Source: Hyphomonadaceae bacterium (GTDB taxonomy: Bacteria > Pseudomonadota > Alphaproteobacteria > Caulobacterales > Hyphomonadaceae). Taken from it: a stretch of 64,000 nt of DNA. The stretch covers positions 1 through 64,000 of the forward strand of contig JAOATF010000032.1 in NCBI GenBank assembly GCA_030158285.1, in the 5' to 3' direction. The translations under genes were made by a program, and so were the position numbers. This document shows, one piece after another, positions 11,120 through 18,668 of the stretch (within the stretch, counting starts at the first letter, position 1; the number at the start of each line of letters is the position of its first letter). The notes under the pieces are model-generated. The model did no database searches. It was not told the DNA's origin and saw only the letters and a list, made by a program, of their open reading frames with translations.

Positions 11120-11650
11120 TCAAACTCTTGCGCGATCCGCCCGCTCGGGGCGGGGCCGGATCGGCGCGCGGGCGACCGCGAGCAGGAGCGCCGCAGTATC
11201 GATCGGCTTGCCGATCATCGCGACGATGCCGGGCAGGTCGCTCAGTTGCTGACGGGCAATGGTGAGATTGGCTGTGCAGACGATGATCGGCGTCGCGTCA
11301 TTGAGGCGGCTTTCGCGCATCTGCTCGGCCACCACGAGACCGCTGACCTCCGGCATCACCAGGTCAAGCACCACGACATCGAACCGGCGCACATCGAGCC
11401 GGCGCAGCGCCTCGGCGCCGGACCCGCATGTCTCGCAATCATGGCCGACCGAGGACAGTATGGTGCTGAGAATGTCGAGATGGCGGTCATTATCGTCGAC
11501 AATCAACACGTTGCGCGCAGCCGCCACGCAGATCCAGTCAGCCGCCGGCTGATCGCGTTCTGAAACATGTCCGGAAGAAACGCCGCCATGAGCTGCAACC
11601 ACATCCGGGTTGCCTGCGGTACGCTCGCGAGAGATCGGGTCCGCCGTCAT
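11120..11650 (-). CDS. Single-domain response regulator (REC only)
   Basis: Receiver protein without an output domain. After an uncharacterised N-terminal tail of about 45 residues, the receiver fold begins at NVLIVDDNDR (acidic pair Asp52/53). Phospho-acceptor Asp96 lies in VVVLDLVMPEVSG, and the conserved Lys is in MIGKPID near residue 147. It precedes the hybrid kinase gene by 64 bases on the same strand, so it probably relays or competes for phosphate from that kinase. The start codon is tentative because the N-terminal tail is not typical of receivers. Confidence 0.88.
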   Translation of the reverse strand: MTADPISRERTAGNPDVVAAHGGVSSGHVSERDQPAADWICVAAARNVLIVDDNDRHLDILSTILSSVGHDCETCGSGAEALRRLDVRRFDVVVLDLVMPEVSGLVVAEQMRESRLNDATPIIVCTANLTIARQQLSDLPGIVAMIGKPIDTAALLLAVARAPIRPRPERADRARV

Positions 11651-11914
11651 GGCTGCTTCCCGAAGTCCTCCACATGACGACGCTGATCATGCAGCGAATC
11701 GCCAACAAAAATTTGCTGCCAGCATAGTTAACCAAAATTGCCTCGAAGCAATCCGGGAAATGGGCACTTGCGATCACTTATCATTTCGGCGGCAACGCGA
11801 AGCGCCGGGAAAACCTGGACGACGACGGCTGTGCCCGAACGTGGCGCGCCCTGCCCTGCATGATAGATTGGCGCTCGCACGGCCGGCGCCCGCCAGCCTC
11901 CCCGGGAGACGCCG

Positions 11915-12826
11915 ATGGCCGGTTTCAGCAGGTTCAGACACACCGCGCGCGCGCTTTTCAGCGCCTTTGTGCTGGCGGTCTGCGCCCTCGGCGCGCCTGC
12001 GCTGGCCCAACCGGCGATGTGGGTGGTGAAAGACGCGGATTCGACCATCTACCTGCTGGGCACGATCCACGTGCTGAAACCCGACACGACATGGGAAACC
12101 GACAAGCTGGATGCAGCGATCGCCGCCTCCGACACACTCTGGCAGGAACTCCCCACCAGCGACCCGACCGCCATCGGGATGGAACTGCTGCCACTGATCA
12201 TGCAGCATGGCATGTCCGAGACGACCAAGCTCACCGACCTGCTGACGCCAGCCGAAATGAAGTCGCTCGATGAAGCCGCCAAGGCGTCAGGCGTGCCGGG
12301 CATGTCTGGCGCCGTGCTGAACCGCATGCGGCCGTGGAATGCGGCGCTCAACATCTCCAATGCCGCGGTGATGCGCGCCGGTTACGACCCGTATTCCAGC
12401 GTCGATGGGAAGATCGAGAAGAAATTCAGCACCCGTGGCATCAAGCCGAACGGTTTCGAGACCGCCCAGCAGCAGATCACCATCTTCGCGAACATGGCGC
12501 CGGAGGAAGAGCTCTCCTTCCTGCGCGACACGCTGAAGGAGTATCAGAACGCCCCGACCGAGGTCGAAAAACTGGTCACATACTGGGCGGCCGGCGACAC
12601 TGCGCAGCTGAACGCCATGTTCCTGAGCGAGGCCAAGGATGAGGGCGGGTCGCTCTACGACCAGCTTTTCACCAAACGGAACCGCAACTGGACCGCGAAG
12701 ATCGAGGAGATGCTGGCGGGCAAGGGCGTCACGTTCATCGCCGTCGGCGCCGGGCATCTGGTCGGCGAGGACAGCGTGGTCGCCATGCTGACCGCCAAGG
12801 GCATCAAGGTCGATCGCTACCAGTAA
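11915..12826 (+). CDS. TraB/GumN family protein, exported
   Basis: A signal peptide covers residues 1-31 (cleavage near ALA-QP). The family's N-terminal motif GTIHVLKP is at residues 49-56. The C-terminal motif GAGHLVGEDS begins near residue 278, with the conserved Gly-His pair typical of TraB/PrgY/GumN proteins. The fold is thought to be protease-like (Tiki/TraB clan), but the substrate of bacterial GumN-type proteins is unknown. A GGGAGA site precedes the ATG. The gene stands alone. Confidence 0.9.
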   Translation: MAGFSRFRHTARALFSAFVLAVCALGAPALAQPAMWVVKDADSTIYLLGTIHVLKPDTTWETDKLDAAIAASDTLWQELPTSDPTAIGMELLPLIMQHGMSETTKLTDLLTPAEMKSLDEAAKASGVPGMSGAVLNRMRPWNAALNISNAAVMRAGYDPYSSVDGKIEKKFSTRGIKPNGFETAQQQITIFANMAPEEELSFLRDTLKEYQNAPTEVEKLVTYWAAGDTAQLNAMFLSEAKDEGGSLYDQLFTKRNRNWTAKIEEMLAGKGVTFIAVGAGHLVGEDSVVAMLTAKGIKVDRYQ

Positions 12827-12857
12827 GCCGCGCAGCACCCTCGCCTACACACAAAAA

Positions 12858-12883
12858 GAGCCGGGCTCTTGCGAGCCCGGCTC
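12858..12883 (-). terminator. Intrinsic terminator (minus strand), after the TraB/GumN gene
   Basis: A perfect 11-bp stem (GAGCCGGGCTC/GAGCCCGGCTC) with a TTGC loop. On the minus strand it is followed at once by TTTTTGTG, an intrinsic terminator signature. It lies 31 bases past the TraB/GumN stop on the opposite strand, so it may stop plus-strand reading as well. What minus-strand transcript ends here is not obvious. Confidence 0.7.
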
Positions 12884-13118
12884 AGTCATGTGACGCGGCC
12901 TGTTGGGGGAGGCCTACAAAACCACGCCGAGGGTTCCTGACGTTCCAACCGGCGGCCGGACAGGGCCCCGAAGTTGCGAACGATTTGCAGATCTTCGCTA
13001 TCGCGGCCGCCAGCTAATTGCAAGTGCTTCTCAGCCGCAAAGTGACGCGTCGGTCCGGATCGCCGGAAAGCAGGCAAAACATCCCTGAAATCAGGCGCCA
13101 TGACCCGGAAAAGAAAGA

Positions 13119-13143
13119 CGCCGACCTCTTGGGGAGGTCGGCG
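13119..13143 (-). terminator. Intrinsic terminator candidate (minus strand)
   Basis: A 10-bp stem (13119-13128 with 13134-13143) is followed on the minus strand by TCTTTCTTTT. It is one of three minus-strand hairpins downstream of the 42-residue membrane protein gene. Confidence 0.6.
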
Positions 13144-13201
13144 CCAGGCAGCGTCAAGAACGATTGGGGAGGAGAGAGATCGTTCCGCGCAAAACTTGGG
13201 G

Positions 13202-13231
13202 CCCGGGGCGAAGGGGAGGTTACGCCCCGGG
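13202..13231 (-). terminator. Hairpin after the 42-residue membrane protein gene
   Basis: A 9-bp GC stem (CCCGGGGCG/CGCCCCGGG) with a 12-base loop starts 14 bases after the TGA of the small gene. A short TTTT lies a few bases beyond it on the minus strand. It is a plausible first terminator of that gene, backed up by the stronger hairpin at 13119-13143. Confidence 0.5.
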
Positions 13232-13244
13232 TCGGGGAGGAAGG

Positions 13245-13373
13245 TCAGGCCGTGAGGCGGTTCGCGATGTCCAGCATGTAGAGGAAGAACACGGAGCCCA
13301 CGACTGCGGCAGGAATGGCGGCCAGCAGGCCAACGAGTTCCTGGGTGCGGAAATTCTTGGAGAGGAAGGTCAT
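13245..13373 (-). CDS. 42-residue single-span membrane protein
   Basis: A short frame from ATG 13373 to TGA at 13247-13245. It is preceded by AAGGA about 9 bases upstream and followed by hairpin terminators, so it has the layout of a real transcription unit. The product has a polar start of about 13 residues (with Lys and Arg), one hydrophobic stretch from about residue 14 to 34 (LVGLLAAIPAAVVGSVFFLY), and a short tail. It is therefore probably a one-helix inner-membrane microprotein. No family is recognised. It lies 242 bases downstream of a TetR gene on the same strand, and an operator-like inverted repeat sits in between. Confidence 0.62.
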   Translation of the reverse strand: MTFLSKNFRTQELVGLLAAIPAAVVGSVFFLYMLDIANRLTA

Positions 13374-13485
13374 CGGTCAGTTCCTTATGATCCGGGGTCT
13401 CTAGCGGCCCCTGGGGAGGTTTGGCGGCAGGGTCTTGCGCCCCGTCCATGCACCAACAGATAGCCCACCCCTGATCCGAATGCAA

Positions 13486-13507
13486 TGAACAAAATCGATA
13501 ATGTTCA
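13486..13507. promoter_or_regulatory. Operator-like inverted repeat upstream of the 42-residue protein gene
   Basis: Half-sites TGAACA (13486-13491) and TGTTCA (13502-13507) are separated by 10 bases of AT-rich sequence. The same TGAAC half-site occurs in the palindrome over the neighbouring TetR promoter. A possible promoter for the small gene (TTGCAT, 17 bases, TATCTG on the minus strand) starts at the edge of this repeat. Confidence 0.4.
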
Positions 13508-13615
13508 ATATTTCTGCTGCGCTTGCGATCACGAACATGCGATGAATGTTGCGGGCGCTCACGAAAAGCCTCGGCAGCCGCTGCGGCGCCCTCATGTGTC
13601 ACTGAATTCGAAGCG

Positions 13616-14236
13616 CTAGCGGCGAGCCGAAAGGCCGGTGAAAACAAGGCTGAGTACGCCTTCCATCTCCGGGATCAGGGCGTCGAGCTGTTCCGTGGTC
13701 CACAACTGCGGAATCCGGAATTTCATCATGGCGCACTGAATAAGGTCGGCCGTGATGGTGACGTTGGCTGGCAGGGCGAAATCGCCAGACGCCTGACCTT
13801 CATCAAGAATTTTCTCGATCAGGATGCGCTCCTGGGCGCGTTCCTCGGCCAGATAATCCGGACGCTCACGCGCCATGATGTCGGCCAGCTCCATCAGCTT
13901 TGGATGCTTTTCAAAGGTGCGGAACGTGCGCTCCAGCCGGTAGGCAAAGAAATCGCGCAGCTTGCGTGACGGGGAGCGGCCGGCGTCGCGGATGATTCCG
14001 GAAAAATGTGCATGTGTTTCAGCGCCGAATTCGCGCGTCATCGCCTCGGCAATGTCGATCTTCGACGGGTAGAAACGATAGATATTCCCAGCCGACATGC
14101 CGCAGTCGGCCGCGATCTCGGACATCGTGGTCTTGTTGTATCCGTAGTGCAGGATACGTTCGCCCGCGGCCCGCAGGATCGTGATGCGCGGATCGGCTTT
14201 CTCGGCGGCCTTGTCGGTCGTCTGGGGTGACGTCAT
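13616..14236 (-). CDS. TetR/AcrR family transcriptional regulator
   Basis: An N-terminal TetR helix-turn-helix spans about residues 17-62 (segments RITILRAAGERIL, TMSEIAADCGMSAGNIYRFYPSK), followed by a helical ligand/dimer domain; 206 aa in all. The chosen start is ATG 14236 (MTSPQTTDKAAEKAD). A TATAAT -10 element lies only 7 bases upstream of it, so the mRNA would be nearly leaderless. A TGAACGTTCA palindrome overlaps the -35 element, which suggests autorepression and possibly control of the divergent gpsA. The ligand is unknown. Confidence 0.88.
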   Translation of the reverse strand: MTSPQTTDKAAEKADPRITILRAAGERILHYGYNKTTMSEIAADCGMSAGNIYRFYPSKIDIAEAMTREFGAETHAHFSGIIRDAGRSPSRKLRDFFAYRLERTFRTFEKHPKLMELADIMARERPDYLAEERAQERILIEKILDEGQASGDFALPANVTITADLIQCAMMKFRIPQLWTTEQLDALIPEMEGVLSLVFTGLSARR

Positions 14237-14243
14237 GAAACCA

Positions 14244-14272
14244 ATTATAGGCTGGGAACGCTGAACGTTCAA
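14244..14272 (-). promoter_or_regulatory. Near-consensus sigma70-type promoter for the TetR gene with overlapping operator
   Basis: On the minus strand, TTGAAC (14272-14267), a 17-base spacer and TATAAT (14249-14244) form a near-perfect housekeeping promoter. The perfect 10-bp palindrome TGAACGTTCA at 14262-14271 covers the -35 element and ends at the first base of the gpsA start codon. The expected transcription start falls at or beside the TetR ATG. Confidence 0.7.
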
Positions 14273-15297
14273 TGAAATCTTCAGCGGATATAGTCCAGAC
14301 CGAAACGGTTTTCCAGCATGTCGGTGTCGCAGGCGCCGGCGCATGGGGAACGGCACTCGCCGTTTGCGCCCTCACCGCAGGCCGCGACGTGCGTATCTGG
14401 GCGCGCGAGCCCGAAATCGCCGAAGCCCTCAGCCAGGGACGCGGCAACCCCACCTTCCTGCCCAACGCACCGCTTCCGCCGATGCCGGCGTCGACCGATA
14501 TCGGACAACTCGCCAACAGCGATGCGATCCTGCTGGTCGCCCCGGCTCAGCACATGCGCGCCACGCTGCGCGCCCTCGCCCCGCATCTCAAACCCGGCAC
14601 GCCCGTCGCGCTGTGCTCCAAAGGCATCGAGCGCGGGTCGCTGAAACTGATGACCGATGTGCTGGCGGAAGAAGCCCCGCACGCCTCGCCCGCCGTGCTC
14701 TCCGGCCCCTCTTTCGCCAGCGATGTCGCCAAGGGCCTGCCGACCGCCGTTACGCTCGCCTGCCCCGACCGCGCCATGGGCGAGACGTGGATGCGCTCGA
14801 TCGGCCGCCCGCATTTCCGTACCTACTGGAGCGATGATCTCGTCGGCGCAGAAGCCGGTGGCGCGGTGAAGAATGTGCTCGCCATCGCGTGCGGCGTTTG
14901 CGAGGGCCTCGGGCTTGGCCGCTCCGCTCATGCCGCGCTGATCGCGCGTGGCTTTGCGGAGATGACCCGCCTTGGCATTGCGCTGGGCGGACGGACCGAG
15001 ACGCTGGCCGGTCTCTGCGGCTTGGGCGATCTGGTGCTCACCTGCTCTTCGCCGCAATCGCGCAATATGAGTTTCGGCATGGAACTGGGGCGCGGAAAAT
15101 CTGCGTCCGAAATTCTCGCCAGCCGCACTGCGGTAACAGAAGGCGCGGAGACGGCGCCGGCCGTTGTCGACCTTGCTGCAAAGGTGGGTGTCGACCTGCC
15201 GATCTGCAAGGTTGTGCTGGACATGATCGAAGGCCGCATCGATGCGCGTGCTGCTGTCGACCGGCTGCTCAACCGGCCGATGAAGGGAGAAGCCTGA
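14272..15297 (+). CDS. gpsA: Glycerol-3-phosphate dehydrogenase [NAD(P)+]
   Basis: Reduces dihydroxyacetone phosphate to sn-glycerol 3-phosphate for phospholipid synthesis, in the cytoplasm. The dinucleotide-binding motif [10 protein letters not shown] is at residues 21-30. The substrate domain includes [23 protein letters not shown] and [12 protein letters not shown], all diagnostic for GpsA. The length of 341 aa is normal. The ATG at 14272 gives about 14 residues before the first strand, slightly longer than usual. The start codon touches the TetR palindrome. The gene overlaps the next (yciI-like) by one base. Confidence 0.95.
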   Translation: MKSSADIVQTETVFQHVGVAGAGAWGTALAVCALTAGRDVRIWAREPEIAEALSQGRGNPTFLPNAPLPPMPASTDIGQLANSDAILLVAPAQHMRATLRALAPHLKPGTPVALCSKGIERGSLKLMTDVLAEEAPHASPAVLSGPSFASDVAKGLPTAVTLACPDRAMGETWMRSIGRPHFRTYWSDDLVGAEAGGAVKNVLAIACGVCEGLGLGRSAHAALIARGFAEMTRLGIALGGRTETLAGLCGLGDLVLTCSSPQSRNMSFGMELGRGKSASEILASRTAVTEGAETAPAVVDLAAKVGVDLPICKVVLDMIEGRIDARAAVDRLLNRPMKGEA

Positions 15298-15581
15298 TGC
15301 CGCTGTTCGTTTTCCAGGGCCTCGACAAGCCCGGCGGGCTGGAGCTGCGCAAGGCCACGCGCCAGAGCCATCTCGACTGGATCGCCTCGCTCAATCCGCG
15401 CGTGAAGATCGGCGGGCCGATGATGTCGGACGATGGCGCGTCGCCTCTTGGGTCGATGCTGGTCGTGGAAGCGGACACGCTGGACGACGCGAAGACGCTG
15501 TTCACGCAGGATCCCTATGCGCTCGCCGGCCTGTGGGCGAGCACCAGCGTGCGGCCCTATAACTGGCTCATCCGCCAGTGA
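15297..15581 (+). CDS. YciI family protein
   Basis: Small protein (94 aa) of the YciI-like superfamily, a ferredoxin-like alpha/beta fold. The family's hallmarks are visible: an N-terminal strand (LFVFQGLDKPG), the R-x-x-H segment (RQSHLDWIASL) with conserved His20s region, GGPMMSDDG, and DPYALAGL. Biochemical roles of most members are unknown. Its ATG overlaps the gpsA stop (TGATG), and its own stop overlaps the next start in the same way, so the three genes form a tightly coupled operon. A GGGAGA site lies upstream. Confidence 0.88.
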   Translation: MPLFVFQGLDKPGGLELRKATRQSHLDWIASLNPRVKIGGPMMSDDGASPLGSMLVVEADTLDDAKTLFTQDPYALAGLWASTSVRPYNWLIRQ

Positions 15582-16363
15582 TGCGCGCGGCGCTTCTTGC
15601 GCTCGCCCTTGTGATGGCCGCGCCTGCCGTCGCGCAGGAAACGCCGGAACCGCGCAACGACATCGCAGCGCTCCGCAAGGAGGCGAAGGCTGATCCTGCC
15701 ATCCGCAAGGCGCTGGCCGACAGGTCGCGCACAATGGACTCCCGCCTGCGCGATGATGGCCGGATGGTCGACCTGATCCTGCGGGCGGCAGCTGCAAAGC
15801 CTGGCGACCGCGTGCTCGATATCGCCTCGGGGGGCGGTTATCTCGCCCTGCTCCTGTCCGCGATGGTCGGCGACGCAGGCCATGTCGACCTGCACAATAC
15901 GCCGGGCTGGATCGCGCAGTTCCCGTCCATGGAGCCGGAGCGCCAGCAGCAGGTCATCAAGCGGCCAAACATCGGCTGGCTCACCACGCCGTGGAATGAC
16001 ATCGACGCGCCCGCCGCCAGCTATGATGTGATCATGCTGGGTCAGGTCTATCACGACATCATCCTCGAAGGTGGCGACTATGAGGGCCTCAACACACGCC
16101 TGTTCGCAATGCTGAAGCCGGGCGGCCGCGTCGTGGTCGAGGATCACGATGCCAACGCGACGATGTATCTCGGCCAGCAGGTCGGCCTGCACCGTATCAG
16201 CCATGGCGATGTCACGGGGCAGTTCCTGCGCGCGGGCTTCGTGCTGAGGGAGATGGTGCTCATCGACAGCACGTTCGATGATCGCAAGTTCAACGTCTTC
16301 TGGCCGACCGTGCGCCACCGCACGGACCGTTTTGTTGCGGTGTTCGAGAAGCCGCTGAACTAG
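15581..16363 (+). CDS. Exported class I SAM-dependent methyltransferase-like protein
   Basis: A signal peptide (residues 1-19, ending AVAQ) precedes a Rossmann-type methyltransferase domain. Motif I is VLDIASGGGYLALLLS at residues 78-93, with later segments PAASYDVIMLGQVYHDI and LKPGGRVVVEDH. Secreted methyltransferase-like proteins of this type recur in alphaproteobacteria, but their substrates and source of SAM are unclear. It starts at ATG 15581, overlapping the YciI stop by one base, and ends the gpsA operon. Confidence 0.85.
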   Translation: MRAALLALALVMAAPAVAQETPEPRNDIAALRKEAKADPAIRKALADRSRTMDSRLRDDGRMVDLILRAAAAKPGDRVLDIASGGGYLALLLSAMVGDAGHVDLHNTPGWIAQFPSMEPERQQQVIKRPNIGWLTTPWNDIDAPAASYDVIMLGQVYHDIILEGGDYEGLNTRLFAMLKPGGRVVVEDHDANATMYLGQQVGLHRISHGDVTGQFLRAGFVLREMVLIDSTFDDRKFNVFWPTVRHRTDRFVAVFEKPLN

Positions 16364-16959
16364 CGCAGGGTCGCTGGGCCATTTCAAAAACACCAAAAGC
16401 CCCACTGCGTTTCCGCATGGAGGTTCGCTGTAGCTCTGGGCCCCCAATCACATGGGTGGAGGGCCCGGGGACGCGGGATGCCCCGCGTGATGTGGCGTCG
16501 CTGTTTCCAGCGCTACCGGCAGACAGAAGAGTTCGCGGATCCCGCGTCCCCGGCAGGTGTTGGTCAGCGGCCTCGATCAACGGTGTCTTTCAACCGCTTG
16601 TCAGAGTTCGCCGCCGGCGTGCGGGTCGGGGTGTTCAGCCCGGTCCCCGGAATATTCCTGCGCTTCGCACGATGGCAGGTCACCCCTTGGGGATGACAAC
16701 GGACACATCGCACCCCGTAACGGGTCGCGCAGGCTTCTCACGCTCGCCTGCATCCACCCCGCGCCGTTTGAACAGTGATCAGCTGCCCTCCTGCGGGGTC
16801 GACGGAGTGATTATAGGTTCGTGGGTGATGCCATGGAATCCAAAGCTCTGTTTCCCTGATCTTTTGGAACGAGAGGTTTGAAATCACGGGACTTCGCGAT
16901 TCTGTTTCCCTTGGATTTGTACAGCGAGTTTCCCTCATTCTTGGGGTTTGTGCGTGTGG
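16364..16959. other. Non-coding stretch with a 15-bp inverted repeat
   Basis: No convincing gene is seen between the methyltransferase and the palindromic element before trmB. The stretch holds a perfect 15-bp inverted repeat (16465-16479 with 16539-16553) enclosing 59 bases. Inside it are competing smaller hairpins: CGCGGG/CCCGCG at 16472-16488 and CGCTG/CAGCG around 16499-16512. It does not match tmRNA, RNase P RNA or SRP RNA signatures that I know. It could be a structured RNA or a decayed repeat. Confidence 0.4.
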
Positions 16960-17093
16960 CTTCCCCCCCTCCGGCGCTTCGCGCCACCTCCCCCAGTGCG
17001 TCGCACTGGTGGAGGCAACACGGTGCGTTGCCTCCACCGGCGGAGCCGGGGGAGGTGGCGCGCGACGGCTTCGTCGCGTGACGGAGGGGGAAG
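16960..17093. repeat. Large clover-like palindromic repeat element (REP/MITE-like)
   Basis: A 134-base nested inverted repeat. Its main stems are an outer CTTCCCCC.../...GGGGGAAG pair, an 11-bp stem (16984-16994 with 17048-17058) and a 12-bp stem (17008-17019 with 17027-17038). Side hairpins sit at 16973-16985, 16995-17007, 17037-17049 and 17061-17078. It lies just downstream of trmB, in the gap between two convergent genes. A related, shorter copy occurs at 42184-42226, which supports a dispersed repeat family. Confidence 0.65.
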
Positions 17094-17126
17094 CGGCGGG
17101 GCTGGGGGCGCTACTGCGTAGCCAGC

Positions 17127-17816
17127 CTACGCGCGTACGAAATCCAGAAACACGGGTTCGCAATCGCCGAGGCGTTTTTCCTGATAGCGCGTGGTTACGT
17201 GGTCTGCCGGCGGTATGCGCCAATCGTCAGCGCGCTCGGCGTCCCAGGTGAACCGGCCGTCGCGCAGGACATCCGCCAGCGCGCGATTGGCGTAGTCCGC
17301 CCAGTCGGTGGCGAAGCGCAGTTTCGCGCCCGGCTTCAGGATGCGCGCCAGCTCGGTCACGAAGGCGGGCTGCACCAGACGCCGCTTGCGATGGCGTGTC
17401 TTGGGCCACGGGTCGGGAAAGAGGATGAAGGCGCGGTCGATCGAGGCGTCGCTGAAACTTGCCACCAGGTCGCGTGCATCGCCCCGGCGCAGGCGGACAT
17501 TCGAGATGCCATTTTCGTCGATCGCCGTCAGCAGCTTGGCGACGCCATCGACAAAGGGCTCGGCGCCGATGAAGGCCGTATCGCGATGGAGCTGCGCTTG
17601 CCCCGCCAGATGCTCGCCGCCGCCAAAGCCGATCTCGAGCCAGACGCCCTTCGTTGCCGCGCCGAACAGCACGGCCGGGAACAGTTCGCCCTTGCCCGTC
17701 TCCGGGATTGCAAGTTTCGGCAGCAGGTCGTCGACCAGCCCCTGCTGCCGCTTCGACAGCGGCTTGCCGGCGGCGCGGCCATAGAGGCGGTGGCGGGGTT
17801 CGGACGGCTCGGTCAT
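17127..17816 (-). CDS. trmB: tRNA (guanine46-N7)-methyltransferase
   Basis: Methylates N7 of G46 in the variable loop of many tRNAs using SAM. The SAM-binding motif EIGFGGGEHL is at residues 61-70. The family signature FPDPWPKTRHRKRR is at 133-146 and the C-terminal segment HVTTRYQEKRL is present. The start is ATG 17816 (MTEPSEPRHRLYGR), giving 229 aa, the normal size. A palindromic repeat element lies about 35 bases beyond its stop. Confidence 0.95.
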   Translation of the reverse strand: MTEPSEPRHRLYGRAAGKPLSKRQQGLVDDLLPKLAIPETGKGELFPAVLFGAATKGVWLEIGFGGGEHLAGQAQLHRDTAFIGAEPFVDGVAKLLTAIDENGISNVRLRRGDARDLVASFSDASIDRAFILFPDPWPKTRHRKRRLVQPAFVTELARILKPGAKLRFATDWADYANRALADVLRDGRFTWDAERADDWRIPPADHVTTRYQEKRLGDCEPVFLDFVRA

Positions 17817-17865
17817 CGCCGACCTGAAACCACGGGCGGCCGCCGGACGCAATCAGGCTCGCGCC

Positions 17866-18510
17866 TTACGCGGGCGCAATCGCCTTCAGCAGGCTGTCGA
17901 CCAGCCGGCGGGTATACACTTCCGGCACGGGACCCCGCATGGCGATCAGCCGGTGCCAGATCGGGCCGACCAGCAGTTCGGTCGCCAGATCGATGTCCCA
18001 GTCGCGCCGCACTGCGCCCTTGAGGGCCTGTTCGGCCAGGATATGGCGCAGCGGGATTTTGACGTGTTCGCCGAACCAGGCCCGGAAAATCTCGCCCGCT
18101 TCGGCATCGTCCGCCGCCGCCAGCAGCGCCCCGCGCCAGGCATGCGCGCCATCGCCCGTTCGCACCGCCACCAGCAGGGGATCGATCAGCGCCGCAATCC
18201 TGTCGCGCGCATCCACCGTGGAGGATTGCGCCGCGGGCTTGACCGAAATCGTGCCCAGCACGGCATCGACCGCCAGGCACGCGGCCGATTTCCACCAGCG
18301 ATAGATGGTCTGTTTCGACGCCTTGGCGTTCTTGGCGACGCGATCCACTGAAAACCCGCGCCAGCCATGCTCGGTCAGCTCGGCATAGGCCGCTATCAGC
18401 ACCGCGTTTGTCGAGGCTTCGCTGCGCTTTGGACCCACGCGGCGGCGATCGCCCTCTTCGGCGTCACCCTCCACACCTGGATCGTCTGGAAGAACTTCGT
18501 CTTCAGCCAT
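17866..18510 (-). CDS. TetR/AcrR family transcriptional regulator (second)
   Basis: A highly acidic N-terminal tail (residues 1-25) is followed by a TetR helix-turn-helix (about 30-75). It includes GWRGFSVDRVAKNAKASKQ and the recognition segment TIYRWWKS. A C-terminal helical domain (TetR_C-like, with WFGEHVKIPLRHIL) follows; 214 aa. The start is ATG 18510. It is divergent from the carbonic anhydrase gene and may control it or itself. The ligand is unknown. It lies 49 bases upstream of trmB on the same strand but is not functionally related to it. Confidence 0.87.
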   Translation of the reverse strand: MAEDEVLPDDPGVEGDAEEGDRRRVGPKRSEASTNAVLIAAYAELTEHGWRGFSVDRVAKNAKASKQTIYRWWKSAACLAVDAVLGTISVKPAAQSSTVDARDRIAALIDPLLVAVRTGDGAHAWRGALLAAADDAEAGEIFRAWFGEHVKIPLRHILAEQALKGAVRRDWDIDLATELLVGPIWHRLIAMRGPVPEVYTRRLVDSLLKAIAPA

Positions 18511-18593
18511 GGTCAACTCGTCTCGGAAGCGATCGCGACGGATACGGAACAGGCGAGATACACTGGCGGAACTGCCCGTACCTTGTGGGTCAT

Positions 18594-18603
18594 TCTCATG
18601 AGA
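18594..18603. promoter_or_regulatory. Palindrome between the TetR and carbonic anhydrase genes
   Basis: TCTCATGAGA is a perfect 10-bp palindrome in the 158-base divergent region, a plausible TetR operator. No strong promoter hexamers were found next to it. Confidence 0.35.
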
Positions 18604-18668
18604 CGAGTCAATCGCGCGTGAACGAGAAGCGTTTGATTCCCGTCGAAACATTAGCTAGTCCGGCCCAC

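Noticed and set aside
12886-13101. A 71-codon frame downstream of the hairpin at 13119
   Set aside because: No ribosome binding site before the ATG at 13101, Arg/Pro-rich composition, and it begins right after a terminator.
16364-16959. tmRNA, RNase P RNA, SRP RNA or 6S RNA in the gene-free stretch
   Set aside because: None of the signature sequences I know (tag-peptide frame with acceptor stem, GAGGAAAGTCCGGGC, GGTCAGGTCCGGAAGG) is present on either strand.
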